Shown here: positions 7,597 through 14,482 of the stretch, in pieces
Position numbering within the stretch: the first letter of the stretch is position 1
How the letters are laid out: each line of letters opens with the position of its first letter
Origin: Bacillus sp. X1(2014)
Lineage (GTDB): Bacteria > Bacillota > Bacilli > Bacillales_B > DSM-18226
Direction of reading: 5' to 3'
NCBI RefSeq assembly: GCF_007678255.1
Contig: NZ_VEED01000036.1
Coordinates: 1-24,387, forward strand
DNA: 24,387 bases
The notes under the pieces: generated by a model
Databases searched by the model: none
What the model was told of the DNA's origin: nothing
What the model saw: only the letters and a program-made list of their open reading frames with translations
Program-made: the position numbers and the translations under genes

Positions 7597-7935
7597 ATGA
7601 AAATAAAACCTGAATATTGTAAAGTACACGATGCTCTTTCTATCTTGGTTGGGAAATGGAAGCCTATCATCTTATTGTATCTAATGTCGGAAGGCACAAT
7701 GAGATATGGAGAATTAAAAAAAGCACTTGTAGACATTACCCCCAAAATGCTAACAAATCAATTACGAGAACTAGAGGAGGAGGGGCTCATAAGTCGAGAG
7801 GTATATCGTGAAGTTCCACCTAAAGTGGAATATTCTATAACTGAGTATGGAATGACATTGAAGCCGATTTTAGATTCAATGCACGAATGGAGTATGGAAC
7901 ATAGAAAGAGAAAATTGAAAAATACTATGGATTAA
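7597..7935 (+). CDS. HxlR (MarR/DUF24) family regulator
   Basis: A 112-residue winged-helix regulator. It shows CKVHDALSILVGKWKPIILLYL, MRYGELKKAL, ITPKMLTNQLRELEEEGLI and the wing VPPKVEYSITEYG, all diagnostic of HxlR proteins. Cys8, just ahead of the first helix, matches the redox-active Cys of YodB/HypR-type members, so thiol or quinone sensing is likely (family knowledge plus position). ATG 7597 follows GGAGG; a TTG at 7585 is an artefactual extension. It is divergent from pirin, with a palindrome between the two. Confidence 0.9.
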   Translation: MKIKPEYCKVHDALSILVGKWKPIILLYLMSEGTMRYGELKKALVDITPKMLTNQLRELEEEGLISREVYREVPPKVEYSITEYGMTLKPILDSMHEWSMEHRKRKLKNTMD

Positions 7936-7987
7936 TATTTCCTTCCTTGTGATAATGAAGACATAAATACATTTTCTGAATTTTGTT

Positions 7988-8042
7988 CTTCAACTAACGG
8001 GTGCAAGAGTTAAGGATTGGGATGGCTGCGGAGATCCCTTTT
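7988..8042 (+). repeat. Interspersed repeat, H1+H2 copy
   Basis: H1 has arms CTTCAACT / AGTTAAGG around AACGGGTGCAAG. H2 is a 5-bp stem GGGAT / ATCCC followed by TTTTC. H3 is not adjacent, but CTAGTTGAATAAG at 8139-8151 may be its detached right arm. Between 8043 and 8136 the minus strand has an open stretch ending in LGHTDITTQKGGIDSR, possibly a relic of a gene end. It also serves as a likely terminator for the HxlR gene. Confidence 0.65.
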
Positions 8043-8202
8043 CAGATTCAACGGCTATCAATCCCACCTTTTTGAGTGGTAATGTCAGTATGTCCAAGTT
8101 TAATAGATTTCTTGTCCTTCCATGCATATTTCTACTTTCTAGTTGAATAAGATGGCAGTAAGCCATATTACGGTCTAATTAGAAGTGTAGAGGAGAAAAA
8201 AC

Positions 8203-9687
8203 ATGTTAAATTACGTATTTCCTATGCTATCCTCTGATCAAATGATTTCAATCATCAGAAATGGACTTGAAAGAACAAAAACACCCAAGAAGATCATTAT
8301 TATTGGCGCAGGTATGGCAGGACTGGTCTCGGCCACTTTACTTAAGCAAGCTGGACACCATGTTACAATCCTTGAAGCTACTGATAGGGTGGGTGGGAGG
8401 GTCTATACGTTAAGAGGCGATTTAAGGGATGGGCAATATCTTGAGGCTGGGGCAATGCGAATTCCTCATACTCATTTGTTGGCATTAGAATATATAAAAA
8501 AATTCAAACTTCCGGTTAATAGGTTTATCAATTCGACTCCTAATGACATTATCTATATTAAAGGAATCAAAACTCGTTTTAAGGTGTATGAACAGAACCC
8601 TGATATTTTGCGCTTTCCCGTGTACCCACAAGAAAAAGGTAAAACCGCTAAGGAGTTGCTTCAATTAGCAATAAAACCATTGACAGATTTTATTGAACAA
8701 AACCCAAAGAGAAATTGGCCTTGGGTTATAAAAGAATTGGATAAATACTCGATGGACACTTATTTGAGATATAACCCGTTTGGAGTCACATTATCTCCGG
8801 GTGCCATCGAAATGATTAAAGTAATTCTTACACTGGAAGGACTTATGGAGCTTTCTTTCTTGGAACTGTTACGTGAACTGTTAATCCTTTTTACCCCTGA
8901 TATCACCTTTTATGAAATCACGGGCGGTAACGACCAACTTCCTAAAGCGTTTACGACTCAATTGAAAGATGATATATTTTACGGACAAGAAGTGAAGAAA
9001 ATTGTGCAGCATGACAACCAAGTAACCATTCATTCTGTCCATAAAATCTTAGAGCCATTTCAAATCACCGGTGATCTTGCGATTGTGACAATTCCTTTTT
9101 CAGTGTTACAATTTGTGGAAATCGAACCCCGAAATTCATTTTCTGAAAACAAATGGAAGGCAATTCGGGAACTTAATTATGCGGGCTCTACGAAGACCGG
9201 CATTCAGTTTAAAAACAGGTTCTGGGAAAGGGCAGGTTTGTATGGTGGGCAAACAGTTACGGATCTCCCTATTAAATATATTCAATACCCGAGTTATGAC
9301 CTCGGTACACAAGGATCGGGTGTTATTTTAGGGAGTTATACATGGGAGGATGATGCTGTACCTTGGGACAGTTTGGAAAATAATGATCGCTTGGAATATG
9401 TATTAAAAAACTTGGCTGCAATTTATGGTAAACAGGTGTTTAGTGAGTTTCAAGCAGGAGTAAGCCACAGTTGGGTTCGATATCCGTATTCTGCTGGGGC
9501 ATTTACGATGTTTAAACCCGAACAGGTAAAAGAATTATCTCCTTATATTTCTATTCCCGAAGGAAGAGTTCATTTTGCTGGCGAACATGCCTCAACTACT
9601 CATGCTTGGATCCAAGGTGCAATCGAGTCCGGAATACGTGCTGCATTTGAAGTCAATGACTTACCAAGAACTTTAATTCAGGTTTAA
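8203..9687 (+). CDS. Flavin amine oxidase / L-amino-acid oxidase family protein
   Basis: A 494-residue FAD enzyme. The dinucleotide fold IIIIGAGMAGLVSATLL (31-47) ends in Glu58 (TILEATDRVGGR), followed by the amine-oxidase segment EAGAMRIP (81-88). The C-terminal FAD block is VHFAGEHASTTHAWIQGAIESG. The family oxidises amines or L-amino acids to imines with hydrogen peroxide as by-product; the substrate cannot be read from sequence. No signal peptide or twin-arginine motif is seen. GAGGAG lies 8 bases before ATG 8203. It appears monocistronic, with repeat copies on both sides (7988 and about 9742). Confidence 0.9.
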   Translation: MLNYVFPMLSSDQMISIIRNGLERTKTPKKIIIIGAGMAGLVSATLLKQAGHHVTILEATDRVGGRVYTLRGDLRDGQYLEAGAMRIPHTHLLALEYIKKFKLPVNRFINSTPNDIIYIKGIKTRFKVYEQNPDILRFPVYPQEKGKTAKELLQLAIKPLTDFIEQNPKRNWPWVIKELDKYSMDTYLRYNPFGVTLSPGAIEMIKVILTLEGLMELSFLELLRELLILFTPDITFYEITGGNDQLPKAFTTQLKDDIFYGQEVKKIVQHDNQVTIHSVHKILEPFQITGDLAIVTIPFSVLQFVEIEPRNSFSENKWKAIRELNYAGSTKTGIQFKNRFWERAGLYGGQTVTDLPIKYIQYPSYDLGTQGSGVILGSYTWEDDAVPWDSLENNDRLEYVLKNLAAIYGKQVFSEFQAGVSHSWVRYPYSAGAFTMFKPEQVKELSPYISIPEGRVHFAGEHASTTHAWIQGAIESGIRAAFEVNDLPRTLIQV

Positions 9688-9741
9688 TTAGCAATAAAGG
9701 TAAGGTTTATTCAACAATACTAGCAAATATAAAAATGTGTG

Positions 9742-9775
9742 TTTATGCAATTAAAGGATGCAAGAGCTTAATATG
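9742..9775 (+). repeat. Degenerate H1 repeat fragment
   Basis: TTATGCAATTAAAGGATGCA followed by AGAGCTTAAT resembles the H1 left end (GCACTTAAACTAAAGGGTGC, then AGAGTTGAA) with several changes. It is the weakest copy reported. Confidence 0.35.
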
Positions 9776-9853
9776 TAAACTGATTAGAACTCCTTTTTTT
9801 TGTTAGACAAAAGGATAATGTAAATTAAAAGGTTATAAAGGATTGATTGAAAA

Positions 9854-10095
9854 ATGCAGTACAAAAATAAAGTAGCTTGGTGTCCGATTTCAATCAAGGA
9901 TGGGTTGAAATTTTCAAAGATAAAACCACTATTGAATTTTTGGTTATATGCGATGAATGCGAATCAACAGAAGATGAAATAAGAAATAAAAGTTGGGATA
10001 AATACATTACATTATCAAGGGTTAAATATTATGGGTCTTCTTCAACAAACGGGCGCTTTTCTTTAATAAGAAGGCGTCTTTTTATAATGATCTAG
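9854..10095 (+). pseudogene. Small WCPxxNQGWVEI-type protein gene, frameshifted
   Basis: ATG 9854 opens MQYKNKVAWCP and then leaves frame. A second frame (from about 9887) carries FNQGWVEIFKDKTTIEFLVICDECESTEDEI and RNKSWDKYITL. The two parts join naturally into one small protein with an N-terminal WCP and a later CDEC, a likely zinc-binding pair seen in small Bacillus orphan proteins (recollection of similar proteins, not searched). One base appears to be missing near 9885. The second frame then runs into a repeat copy at 10036 and its last 20 residues are repeat-encoded, so the original end is lost. Function unknown. Confidence 0.6.
10036..10086 (+). repeat. Interspersed repeat, H1 copy with terminator stem
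   Basis: TCTTCTTCAACAAACGGGCG matches the H1 left arm and core. It continues into a stem GGCGCTTTTCTT / AAGAAGGCGTC that ends in TTTTTAT. It lies at the 3' end of the frameshifted small gene. Confidence 0.6.
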
Positions 10096-10156
10096 ATTCT
10101 AGAACAATACATTCAAGGGATTGGATTTAATTAAAATATATAAGAGATTGTGAAGG

Positions 10157-10247
10157 TGCTACTTAAACTATAGGATGCTTGAGTTTAATAAGGGAATACT
10201 CAGGAACTCGTTTTTCCCATTTAACAAAAAGAATGTAGTTTAGTGAA
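10157..10247 (+). repeat. Interspersed repeat, degenerate full-length copy
   Basis: GCTACTTAAACTATAGGATG followed by CTTGAGTTTAATAAGG aligns with H1. H3-like sequence ending TAGTTTAGTGAAT closes it at about 10247. H2 pairing is poor here. The left flank ATTGTGAAG (10147-10155) also matches other copies. Confidence 0.5.
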
Positions 10248-10458
10248 TTTGAATAAATATAGTCAAGAGATAAACCTGGAAAGTTTTTGCTCATATATTC
10301 ATCAGGAATTATTGACCTTTCACAAAATTGAAACGGCTGTTGTTATTAAGCTTAAGAAGCAGTTTAGTGGAAGAAGGAACATTAATATACTTACAAATAA
10401 TGAACACATATTTGGTATGCAATTAACAAATAATAACAAAAAAATTTTAAAGGAATGA
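10243..10458 (+). CDS. Doubtful 71-residue ORF of repeat-derived sequence
   Basis: A GTG-started frame overlapping by four bases (ATGA) a possible ATG of the DUF421 gene, which would allow translational coupling. Against it: the GTG lies inside a repeat, there is no ribosome binding site, and residues about 21-45 are encoded by a segment also found at 13272-13351, which itself contains H3 repeat sequence. The composition is low-complexity (Asn, Lys, Ile). Probably not a real gene, or a relic of one. Confidence 0.22.
   Translation: MNLNKYSQEINLESFCSYIHQELLTFHKIETAVVIKLKKQFSGRRNINILTNNEHIFGMQLTNNNKKILKE
10303..10378 (+). repeat. 75-bp segment repeated at 13272
   Basis: It begins CAGGAATTATTGACC and passes through AATTGAAACGGCTGTTGTTA and AGCAGTTTAGTGGAAGAAGG. 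The same order of blocks is found at 13272-13351 at high identity. The 3' half aligns with H3 of the interspersed repeat, so this is a variant element with a different 5' half. Confidence 0.65.
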
Positions 10459-10466
10459 GAGAATTT

Positions 10467-11096
10467 ATGAATTTTTTGGACGATCTACCTACCTTACCTT
10501 ATATATTTAAGGCATTGTTAATTTTTTTGGCTGCAATTATGCTTTTGCGTATCGCAGGAAAAAGATCGCTTGCAGAAACCACAGTTTCGGAAGCAGTGTT
10601 GAGGATTTCGATTGGTGCTGTACTAATCCAACCTTTAGCATTAAGAAATGAATGGGAAGCAATATATGCTGGCACTTTGCTTATTATAGGAGTTGTATTA
10701 TTAGCGAAAATTCAAATTTGGATACCAAAATCCAGAAAGTTTATTAATGGAGTACCATCAGTACTAATTAATGATGGACAGATGAAATTAGAGGAGCTAA
10801 AAAAAGCAAGACTAACAACAGATGAGCTACAAAGTTCACTTCGCCTAAAAAACATAGGCAATGTCGAAGATGTAGAATTGGCGGTATTAGAGTCCAATGG
10901 TAAAATATCGACTACCCTAAAGCCAAACAAAGCACCTGCAACCAAAGAAGATATTCAAAAAATTTTGGATATCTTAGCTCAAAATGGTATTCGTCCCTCA
11001 TCATCACAAAATCAGTCTGAAGCGAAAACGCCACCATTATTTCAAGAAGCATATGACGAGGGAGACATAGTGGACTATAAGCCTCAGATACATTAA
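10467..11096 (+). CDS. DUF421 (YetF-like) membrane protein
   Basis: A 209-residue protein with N-terminal membrane helices (PYIFKALLIFLAAIMLLRIA and IYAGTLLIIGVVLLAKIQI) and the conserved AGKRSLAETTVSEAVL loop between them. A soluble domain follows, with INGVPSVLINDGQMKLEELKKARLTTDELQSSLRLK, typical of DUF421 proteins. These are membrane proteins of uncertain function, some expressed in spore-forming cells. The start is ambiguous: ATG 10455 abuts AAAGGA too closely, whereas ATG 10467 gives the usual N-terminus (MNFLDDLP) with the same AAAGGA 12 bases away. A repeat copy with a strong terminator stem follows at 11145. Confidence 0.85.
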   Translation: MNFLDDLPTLPYIFKALLIFLAAIMLLRIAGKRSLAETTVSEAVLRISIGAVLIQPLALRNEWEAIYAGTLLIIGVVLLAKIQIWIPKSRKFINGVPSVLINDGQMKLEELKKARLTTDELQSSLRLKNIGNVEDVELAVLESNGKISTTLKPNKAPATKEDIQKILDILAQNGIRPSSSQNQSEAKTPPLFQEAYDEGDIVDYKPQIH

Positions 11097-11144
11097 ATAA
11101 GCTATCTTTTTTGTCGTTAATAAAACTCATACATAAGCATTGTT

Positions 11145-11233
11145 CTTCGACTAAAATTGTGGAGGAGTTAAAGAAAAAGATCGCTTCGGAGATCTTTTTT
11201 TTGTTGAACTAACGGAGCAGGGAGTGGAATAAG
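11145..11233 (+). repeat. Three-hairpin interspersed repeat, full copy
   Basis: H1 spans CTTCGACT to AGTTAAAG. H2 is AAAAAGATC / GATCTTTTT with an 8-base loop (11174-11199) and more T after it. H3 has GTTGAACTAACGGAGCAG and then GGAGTGGAATAAG. H2 probably terminates the DUF421 transcript. In 11234-11453 there is no supported gene; a perfect palindrome ATCGAGTT-T-AACTCGAT sits at 11319-11335. Confidence 0.8.
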
Positions 11234-11453
11234 AAAAAATAAAAAAGCGTAGTAAACTGGAGTTGATATGCTCATACTCTATAAGCTTTCCGTATAAATC
11301 GATCCAACCAATTTGTATATCGAGTTTAACTCGATTGTGTAAAGGGAATCTAATTTACCCCTGAATAAAACTTTAGCTCAGAATCCTAAGTTTGACATCA
11401 GGAATACAACGGGAGGGGGTCCGAACCACCCGTCTTTAATAAAATCCACAGAA

Positions 11454-11484
11454 AAAAAGCAAGAGATATGTACTCTTGCTTTTT
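11454..11484 (-). terminator. Bidirectional terminator after mscS
   Basis: A perfect 12-bp stem AAAAAGCAAGAG / CTCTTGCTTTTT with a 7-base loop, 8 bases past the mscS stop on the minus strand. T-runs on both strands suit termination in either direction. Confidence 0.85.
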
Positions 11485-11491
11485 ATGATAT

Positions 11492-12310
11492 TTAATGGCT
11501 TGTGTCGAGGCTCTCCGCCATCTTCAAGTCGTTTTTGTAGGCAGCCATTGCCAGTTCATACCTTACCTTTTTGCTCGCTTCCAAGAAATCCGCTTCTTTC
11601 ACAAGACCTGATAATGAATACCTGTGACCCCTGAAATCCACGTTCAGTTCGGTGATTTGGTTGAATTTGAAACTCTCCACAGGAAAGCCGTGTTCATCCT
11701 TCAACAGGTATTCCCCGTATTTCTCGTTACATGTTTGTGCTACTTCCTCCATCACTTTAAAGGCATAGTCCGGATTTTGCTTATAGTTCATGACAAGACT
11801 TTCGTTCACCCGGCGCATTCCCCGGTTTCCGTTCTGAAGTTCCACGATGCTGCTATAGGAGACAGTATAGAGGTATCCATCAAACTGGCGAATCTTCAGG
11901 TAGCGTATGCTGATTTCCTCGATTTTCCCCTGACGGTTTCCATTGATGATGACATAATCCCCATGATGGATCTGTCGCTCAAACAAGTAGGTCAGCCCCA
12001 TAATGTAATCGCGAATGATATGCTGGAAGATTAATGCCAAGGCACCTGCCACCACTACCGAACCAGTGACAAACTTTTCCAGGTCGAAGAAATGGCTAAT
12101 TACATAAATAAAGAAGAACACAAGTCCCAATACCTTTGTCACTTGGTTGGCGAAATGCATCAAAGTCTCTTCCCGTTTTTCATCCAAGAAGTACGTTTTG
12201 TCAAAGAAAAGCTTGATGGATTTGCGGATCAAATAAACCGTAAGTATAATCAGCAGTGCCACCGTTAAAATTTTTACGGGCAACTGCTGGAACAGTCCCA
12301 AGAAAAACAT
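11492..12310 (-). CDS. Small-conductance mechanosensitive channel (MscS family)
   Basis: A 272-residue inner-membrane channel that would release solutes upon hypo-osmotic shock. Three membrane segments are visible (ILTVALLIILTVYLI; VLGLVFFFIYVISHFF; VTGSVVVAGALALIFQHIIR). The third is the Ala/Gly-rich pore helix and runs into the conserved beta domain with IHHGDYVIINGNRQGKIEEI and ISIRYLKIRQFDG. A C-terminal alpha/beta domain follows. ATG 12310 is chosen because GTGGGAG lies 8 bases upstream; a GTG at 12325 overlaps that site. It is monocistronic, with a TATAGT -10-like box near 12340 on the minus strand. Confidence 0.92.
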   Translation of the reverse strand: MFFLGLFQQLPVKILTVALLIILTVYLIRKSIKLFFDKTYFLDEKREETLMHFANQVTKVLGLVFFFIYVISHFFDLEKFVTGSVVVAGALALIFQHIIRDYIMGLTYLFERQIHHGDYVIINGNRQGKIEEISIRYLKIRQFDGYLYTVSYSSIVELQNGNRGMRRVNESLVMNYKQNPDYAFKVMEEVAQTCNEKYGEYLLKDEHGFPVESFKFNQITELNVDFRGHRYSLSGLVKEADFLEASKKVRYELAMAAYKNDLKMAESLDTSH

Positions 12311-12410
12311 CCTATCAACTCCCACTTTCTTTACACTATACCAAAGGATTGCGATAAGGGGAAAAAACTTCCTTTCCCAACAAACCTTAACGATAGCATG
12401 GTTCCATTAA

Positions 12411-12566
12411 AAAAAGAAGCACTATCCAGGCTTCTTGAGGAACGATTATATTGTTAATAATGTGTTTTCCGCTGCTGAATGGATATTAAAAGAAATAGAG
12501 ATAAAGGTCAATGAGGAATTGATCCTAGGAAAGATTAATACCCTTTTTTCGTTTTTATTGGACTAA
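12411..12566 (+). pseudogene. Possible gene-end remnant closed by a repeat
   Basis: An open frame without a start codon, with plausible protein-like content such as NNVFSAAEWILKEIEIKVNE and LILGKINTLFSFLLD. It ends at TAA 12564-12566 inside the H3 repeat. No family is recognised. It may be the C-terminal relic of a lost gene, or chance. Confidence 0.28.
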
Positions 12567-12588
12567 CGGGGCAGGTTAGTTCAACAAG
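12553..12588 (+). repeat. H3 hairpin repeat
   Basis: TTTATTGGACTAAC, loop GGGGCAG, GTTAGTTCAACAAGG: close to the H3 consensus with near-complete pairing of the arms. It lies 58 bases ahead of the truncated gene at 12647. Confidence 0.75.
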
Positions 12589-12646
12589 GAATCTTAATAA
12601 TAAGGATTGAATTATATTAGAAATCCCATAAGGAGTTAAGAAAACA

Positions 12647-12781
12647 ATGAAATTCAATACAATTAACTTTGAAGATTGGTTTTCAACAGATATACCCAAA
12701 AAGTGGGAGTTTGAAGAAGAAAACGATTTAATTACATTCTATAATACAGTAAACCCAAAAGGTAGCTTCTCTATAAGTTGA
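12647..12781 (+). pseudogene. 5' fragment of a small orphan gene, truncated
   Basis: Starts MKFNTINFEDWFSTDIPKKW, then EFEEENDLITFYNTVNPKGSFSIS and a TGA. A good ribosome binding site (AAGGAG) lies upstream. The beginning resembles small Bacillus proteins in which a beta-strand sequence would continue (recollection, not searched), so only the first 44 residues appear to remain. The break falls where opposite-strand recombinase sequence begins, so an insertion or deletion joined the two remnants. Function unknown. Confidence 0.5.
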
Positions 12782-13252
12782 ACTGGTTTGATAATCTGTG
12801 CATCCTGGCAAAATCCAAGAAAGTATTCGGCAAAGAAGTTGCCAGTGGAGAACATGAATTCAAACAGAGCATTTTCCATTGGTGAACAACAGGCTTCCCC
12901 TAAATGTTCAATTTCCATTTCAGTCAAAAATTTAGGGATTCGTTTCCCGGATTTAGGTTCTTTTATTTTAGTTGCTGGGTTTTTGGAAATATGCCCTTCT
13001 TCATGAGACCATCGAAATAATGATTTCATAAAACGAATCCGATGAGCCAAACTTGCAGGCTTAAGGCTTTCACTTGATTTTGCTAAATAAGCTTTTAATA
13101 GATCCGTAGTGATTGTATCAAGTTGAACGTCATTAAAAAGCCTAAAGTAATCCGGACTGTAGTTTATATGCTTTTAATGTTTGCGGTGAAAAGCCTTCGA
13201 TACGTTTATCAGATTCGTACGTTTCCCATGCTTGAGATAATAACAAGTTCAT
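12782..13252 (-). pseudogene. Tyrosine recombinase (phage-integrase family), truncated and frameshifted
   Basis: On the minus strand ATG 13252 opens MNLLLSQAWETYESDKRIEG and then FSPQTLKAYKLQSGLL, meeting a TAG near 13146. A shift there restores the frame: LFNDVQLDTITTDLLKAYLA, then the helical SAM-like core, SLFRWSHEEGHISKNPATKIKE, and the start of the catalytic domain, RIPKFLTEMEIEHL...ALFEFMFSTG. Intact XerC/D-like enzymes continue with a CRIGE-like segment holding the first catalytic Arg; here the sequence diverges after STG (about 12841), so Arg, His and Tyr residues are all lost. It cannot be active. It lies among the interspersed repeats. Confidence 0.82.
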
Positions 13253-13271
13253 CTCTCCCTAAAAAATTCTT

Positions 13272-13351
13272 TTTTCAGGAATTATTGACCGGTTTCACGA
13301 AATTGAAACTGCGGTTCTTATTAAGCTAAAGGAGCAGGATAGTTGAATAAG
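13272..13351 (+). repeat. Variant repeat: 75-bp segment shared with 10303, ending in H3
   Basis: It starts CAGGAATTATTGACC like the copy at 10303. Its 3' part (13317-13351) is an H3 unit, CTTATTAAGCTAA, loop with GGAGCAG, ATAGTTGAATAAG. Read in one frame it gives FHEIETAVLIKLKEQDS and a stop, parallel to FHKIETAVVIKLKKQFS of the other copy, so a gene end may have been duplicated with the element. Confidence 0.65.
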
Positions 13352-13448
13352 GAAATAGAAAATTAAAAGTAGAATTTATTTAAAGGATTGAAATTGTTAA
13401 TCCGAGTCGAAATAGTTAAACAACGATTAATTAATTGGGAGTTAGAAG

Positions 13449-13580
13449 ATGAAAAATAAAAAAAGAAATAGAGACGGCTTTTTTAAAGATACCCTATTTG
13501 AGTTTATATTTGAAGTGGTTTGGAACATCTTAATGTTTATACCAAGAATTATAATTCGCTTAATAGGGAACATTTGGTGA
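13449..13580 (+). CDS. Small basic membrane-associated protein, 43 residues
   Basis: ATG 13449 is preceded by GGGAG at 7 bases. The product starts MKNKKRNRDGFFKDTLFEF and ends with a hydrophobic/amphipathic stretch (IFEVVWNILMFIPRIIIR) and LIGNIW. A basic head followed by one membrane-seeking helix is common in small Bacillus proteins. A terminator stands 30 bases downstream, making a compact one-gene unit between an H3 repeat (ends 13351) and an H1+H2 repeat (from 13700). Function unknown. Confidence 0.6.
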   Translation: MKNKKRNRDGFFKDTLFEFIFEVVWNILMFIPRIIIRLIGNIW

Positions 13581-13610
13581 AGTAGTTAGTCAAAATAGAG
13601 CTAACGAGGG

Positions 13611-13639
13611 CGATTGCAAATAAGAGCAGTCGTTTTTTT
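13611..13639 (+). terminator. Terminator after the 43-residue gene
   Basis: Stem CGATTGC / GCAGTCG with one G-U pair, an 8-base loop and seven T. The preceding GCTAACGAGGGCG resembles a degenerate H1 core, so this may itself be a decayed repeat. Confidence 0.75.
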
Positions 13640-13699
13640 ACAACAAGACAGCATTCCTATAATAAATGAACTGTAAAAAGGATAAGTTTGTAAATAAAC

Positions 13700-13753
13700 G
13701 CACTTAAACTAAAGGGTGCTTATGTTGAAGAAGGGGAATGCAGGGGCATCCTC
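13700..13753 (+). repeat. Interspersed repeat, H1+H2 copy
   Basis: GCACTTAAACTAAAGGGTGC, then TTATGTTGAAGAAGG, and H2 GGAATGC / GCATCC with a bulge. The left flank GTTTGTAAAT (13686-13695) is conserved. H3 is missing here; an isolated H3 occurs at 14351 beyond a small gene. Confidence 0.7.
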
Positions 13754-13757
13754 TAGA

Positions 13758-14045
13758 CTATAAGTCTCTGTCCACGTTCACCATCTCGAGCTTTGCACCA
13801 AATGGCATTTTTCTTTTTATTTTCCTAAACCATTCAGAAGCCACAAATTCCTTTGTTTTTCCTATTATTGGGAAGGAACCTCACTGCGTGATATAAAAAA
13901 TTTGAGGAAATACCTTTTTTATAATTAGCATCATCGTCGTCGTTTTTTTACTGTAGTTACTATGCCATATAAATAGGCGTCCATTCAAAAATTGTAGGTC
14001 TGATTCAACAAACATAAAATCTTCATCACTGAGGCATAATATACT
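13758..14045 (-). pseudogene. Possible minus-strand gene remnant with in-frame stop
   Basis: Read on the minus strand from about 14045, one frame gives SDEDFMFVESDLQFLNGR, then KKVFPQIFYITQ, a TGA (13878-13880), and in the same frame GSFPIIGKTKEFVASEWF, RKIKRKMPFGAKLEMVN, ending at TAG 13758-13760. The protein-like composition on both sides of the TGA suggests one coding region with a nonsense codon. No family is recognised and the 5' end is not defined. Confidence 0.35.
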
Positions 14046-14081
14046 TATCAAAAATTTTTTAATGAATTGAGGTTTTTGAAA

Positions 14082-14219
14082 ATGGATGAAATGCGAACTA
14101 CTAATCAAGTAGAAGAAGTTAATAAACATCTTAAGGAAATTCCCAAGGAAGTCGAAGCAAGAAGAATTGAAAATCAGCCTCAAACTGGTAAAAACGAGAA
14201 AGCCATCGAGCCATTTTAA
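14082..14219 (+). CDS. Small charged protein, 45 residues, probably frameshifted
   Basis: ATG 14082, with TGAGG about 9 bases upstream, opens MDEMRTTNQVEEVNKHLKE followed by a charged helix and IEPF, then TAA. Removing one T from the TTTT at 14214-14217 lets the frame continue as EPFNPEKDKPMDIADHKFHK, which has the same character, so the real protein may be longer, up to the terminator at 14271. Soluble, helical, no family recognised. Confidence 0.45.
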   Translation: MDEMRTTNQVEEVNKHLKEIPKEVEARRIENQPQTGKNEKAIEPF

Positions 14220-14270
14220 TCCGGAGAAAGACAAACCAATGGATATTGCTGACCACAAATTTCATAAACA

Positions 14271-14307
14271 AAAAACAGGGTGTGGAAATTTCCCGTGCCC
14301 TGTTTTT
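14271..14307 (+). terminator. Strong terminator after the small charged protein
   Basis: A perfect 10-bp stem AAAAACAGGG / CCCTGTTTTT with a further inner palindrome GGAAATTTCC in the loop. Confidence 0.85.
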
Positions 14308-14350
14308 ATTTATTGGATTTGTTGGTTTGCTGCAGTGATTCCCTTTTTCT

Positions 14351-14380
14351 TTTTCGACTAACGGGGCAGGTTAATTTAAG
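14351..14380 (+). repeat. H3 hairpin repeat, partial
   Basis: TTTTCGACTAAC, loop GGGGCAG, GTTAATTTAAG. The TAA in its left arm closes an open frame that runs through from the small charged gene in the shifted frame. Confidence 0.6.
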
Positions 14381-14459
14381 TACATTCCTTCACAAAGTCA
14401 TAAAACTCTTGATCTTGATAATAGGGAAATTTGCTTTTATTTAGGAAGAACAAAAACAA

Positions 14460-14479
14460 GCTGCCCAATAATAGGCAGC
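14460..14479 (-). terminator. Terminator on the minus strand
   Basis: A 6-bp stem GCTGCC / GGCAGC with an 8-base loop. On the minus strand it is followed by TTGTTTTTG. It closes the transcript through the aldo/keto reductase remnant and probably the ycgRQ genes. Confidence 0.6.
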
Positions 14480-14482
14480 CTT

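Noticed and set aside
11624..12034. 136-residue + strand ORF
   Set aside because: Antisense shadow of the well-conserved MscS gene.
13123..13329. 68-residue + strand ORF
   Set aside because: Mostly antisense of the recombinase remnant, then repeat sequence; no ribosome binding site.
13881..14258. 125-residue minus-strand ORF starting at 14258
   Set aside because: Its first half is the antisense of the small charged gene at 14082, which has its own ribosome binding site; only the lower part is kept as a possible relic.
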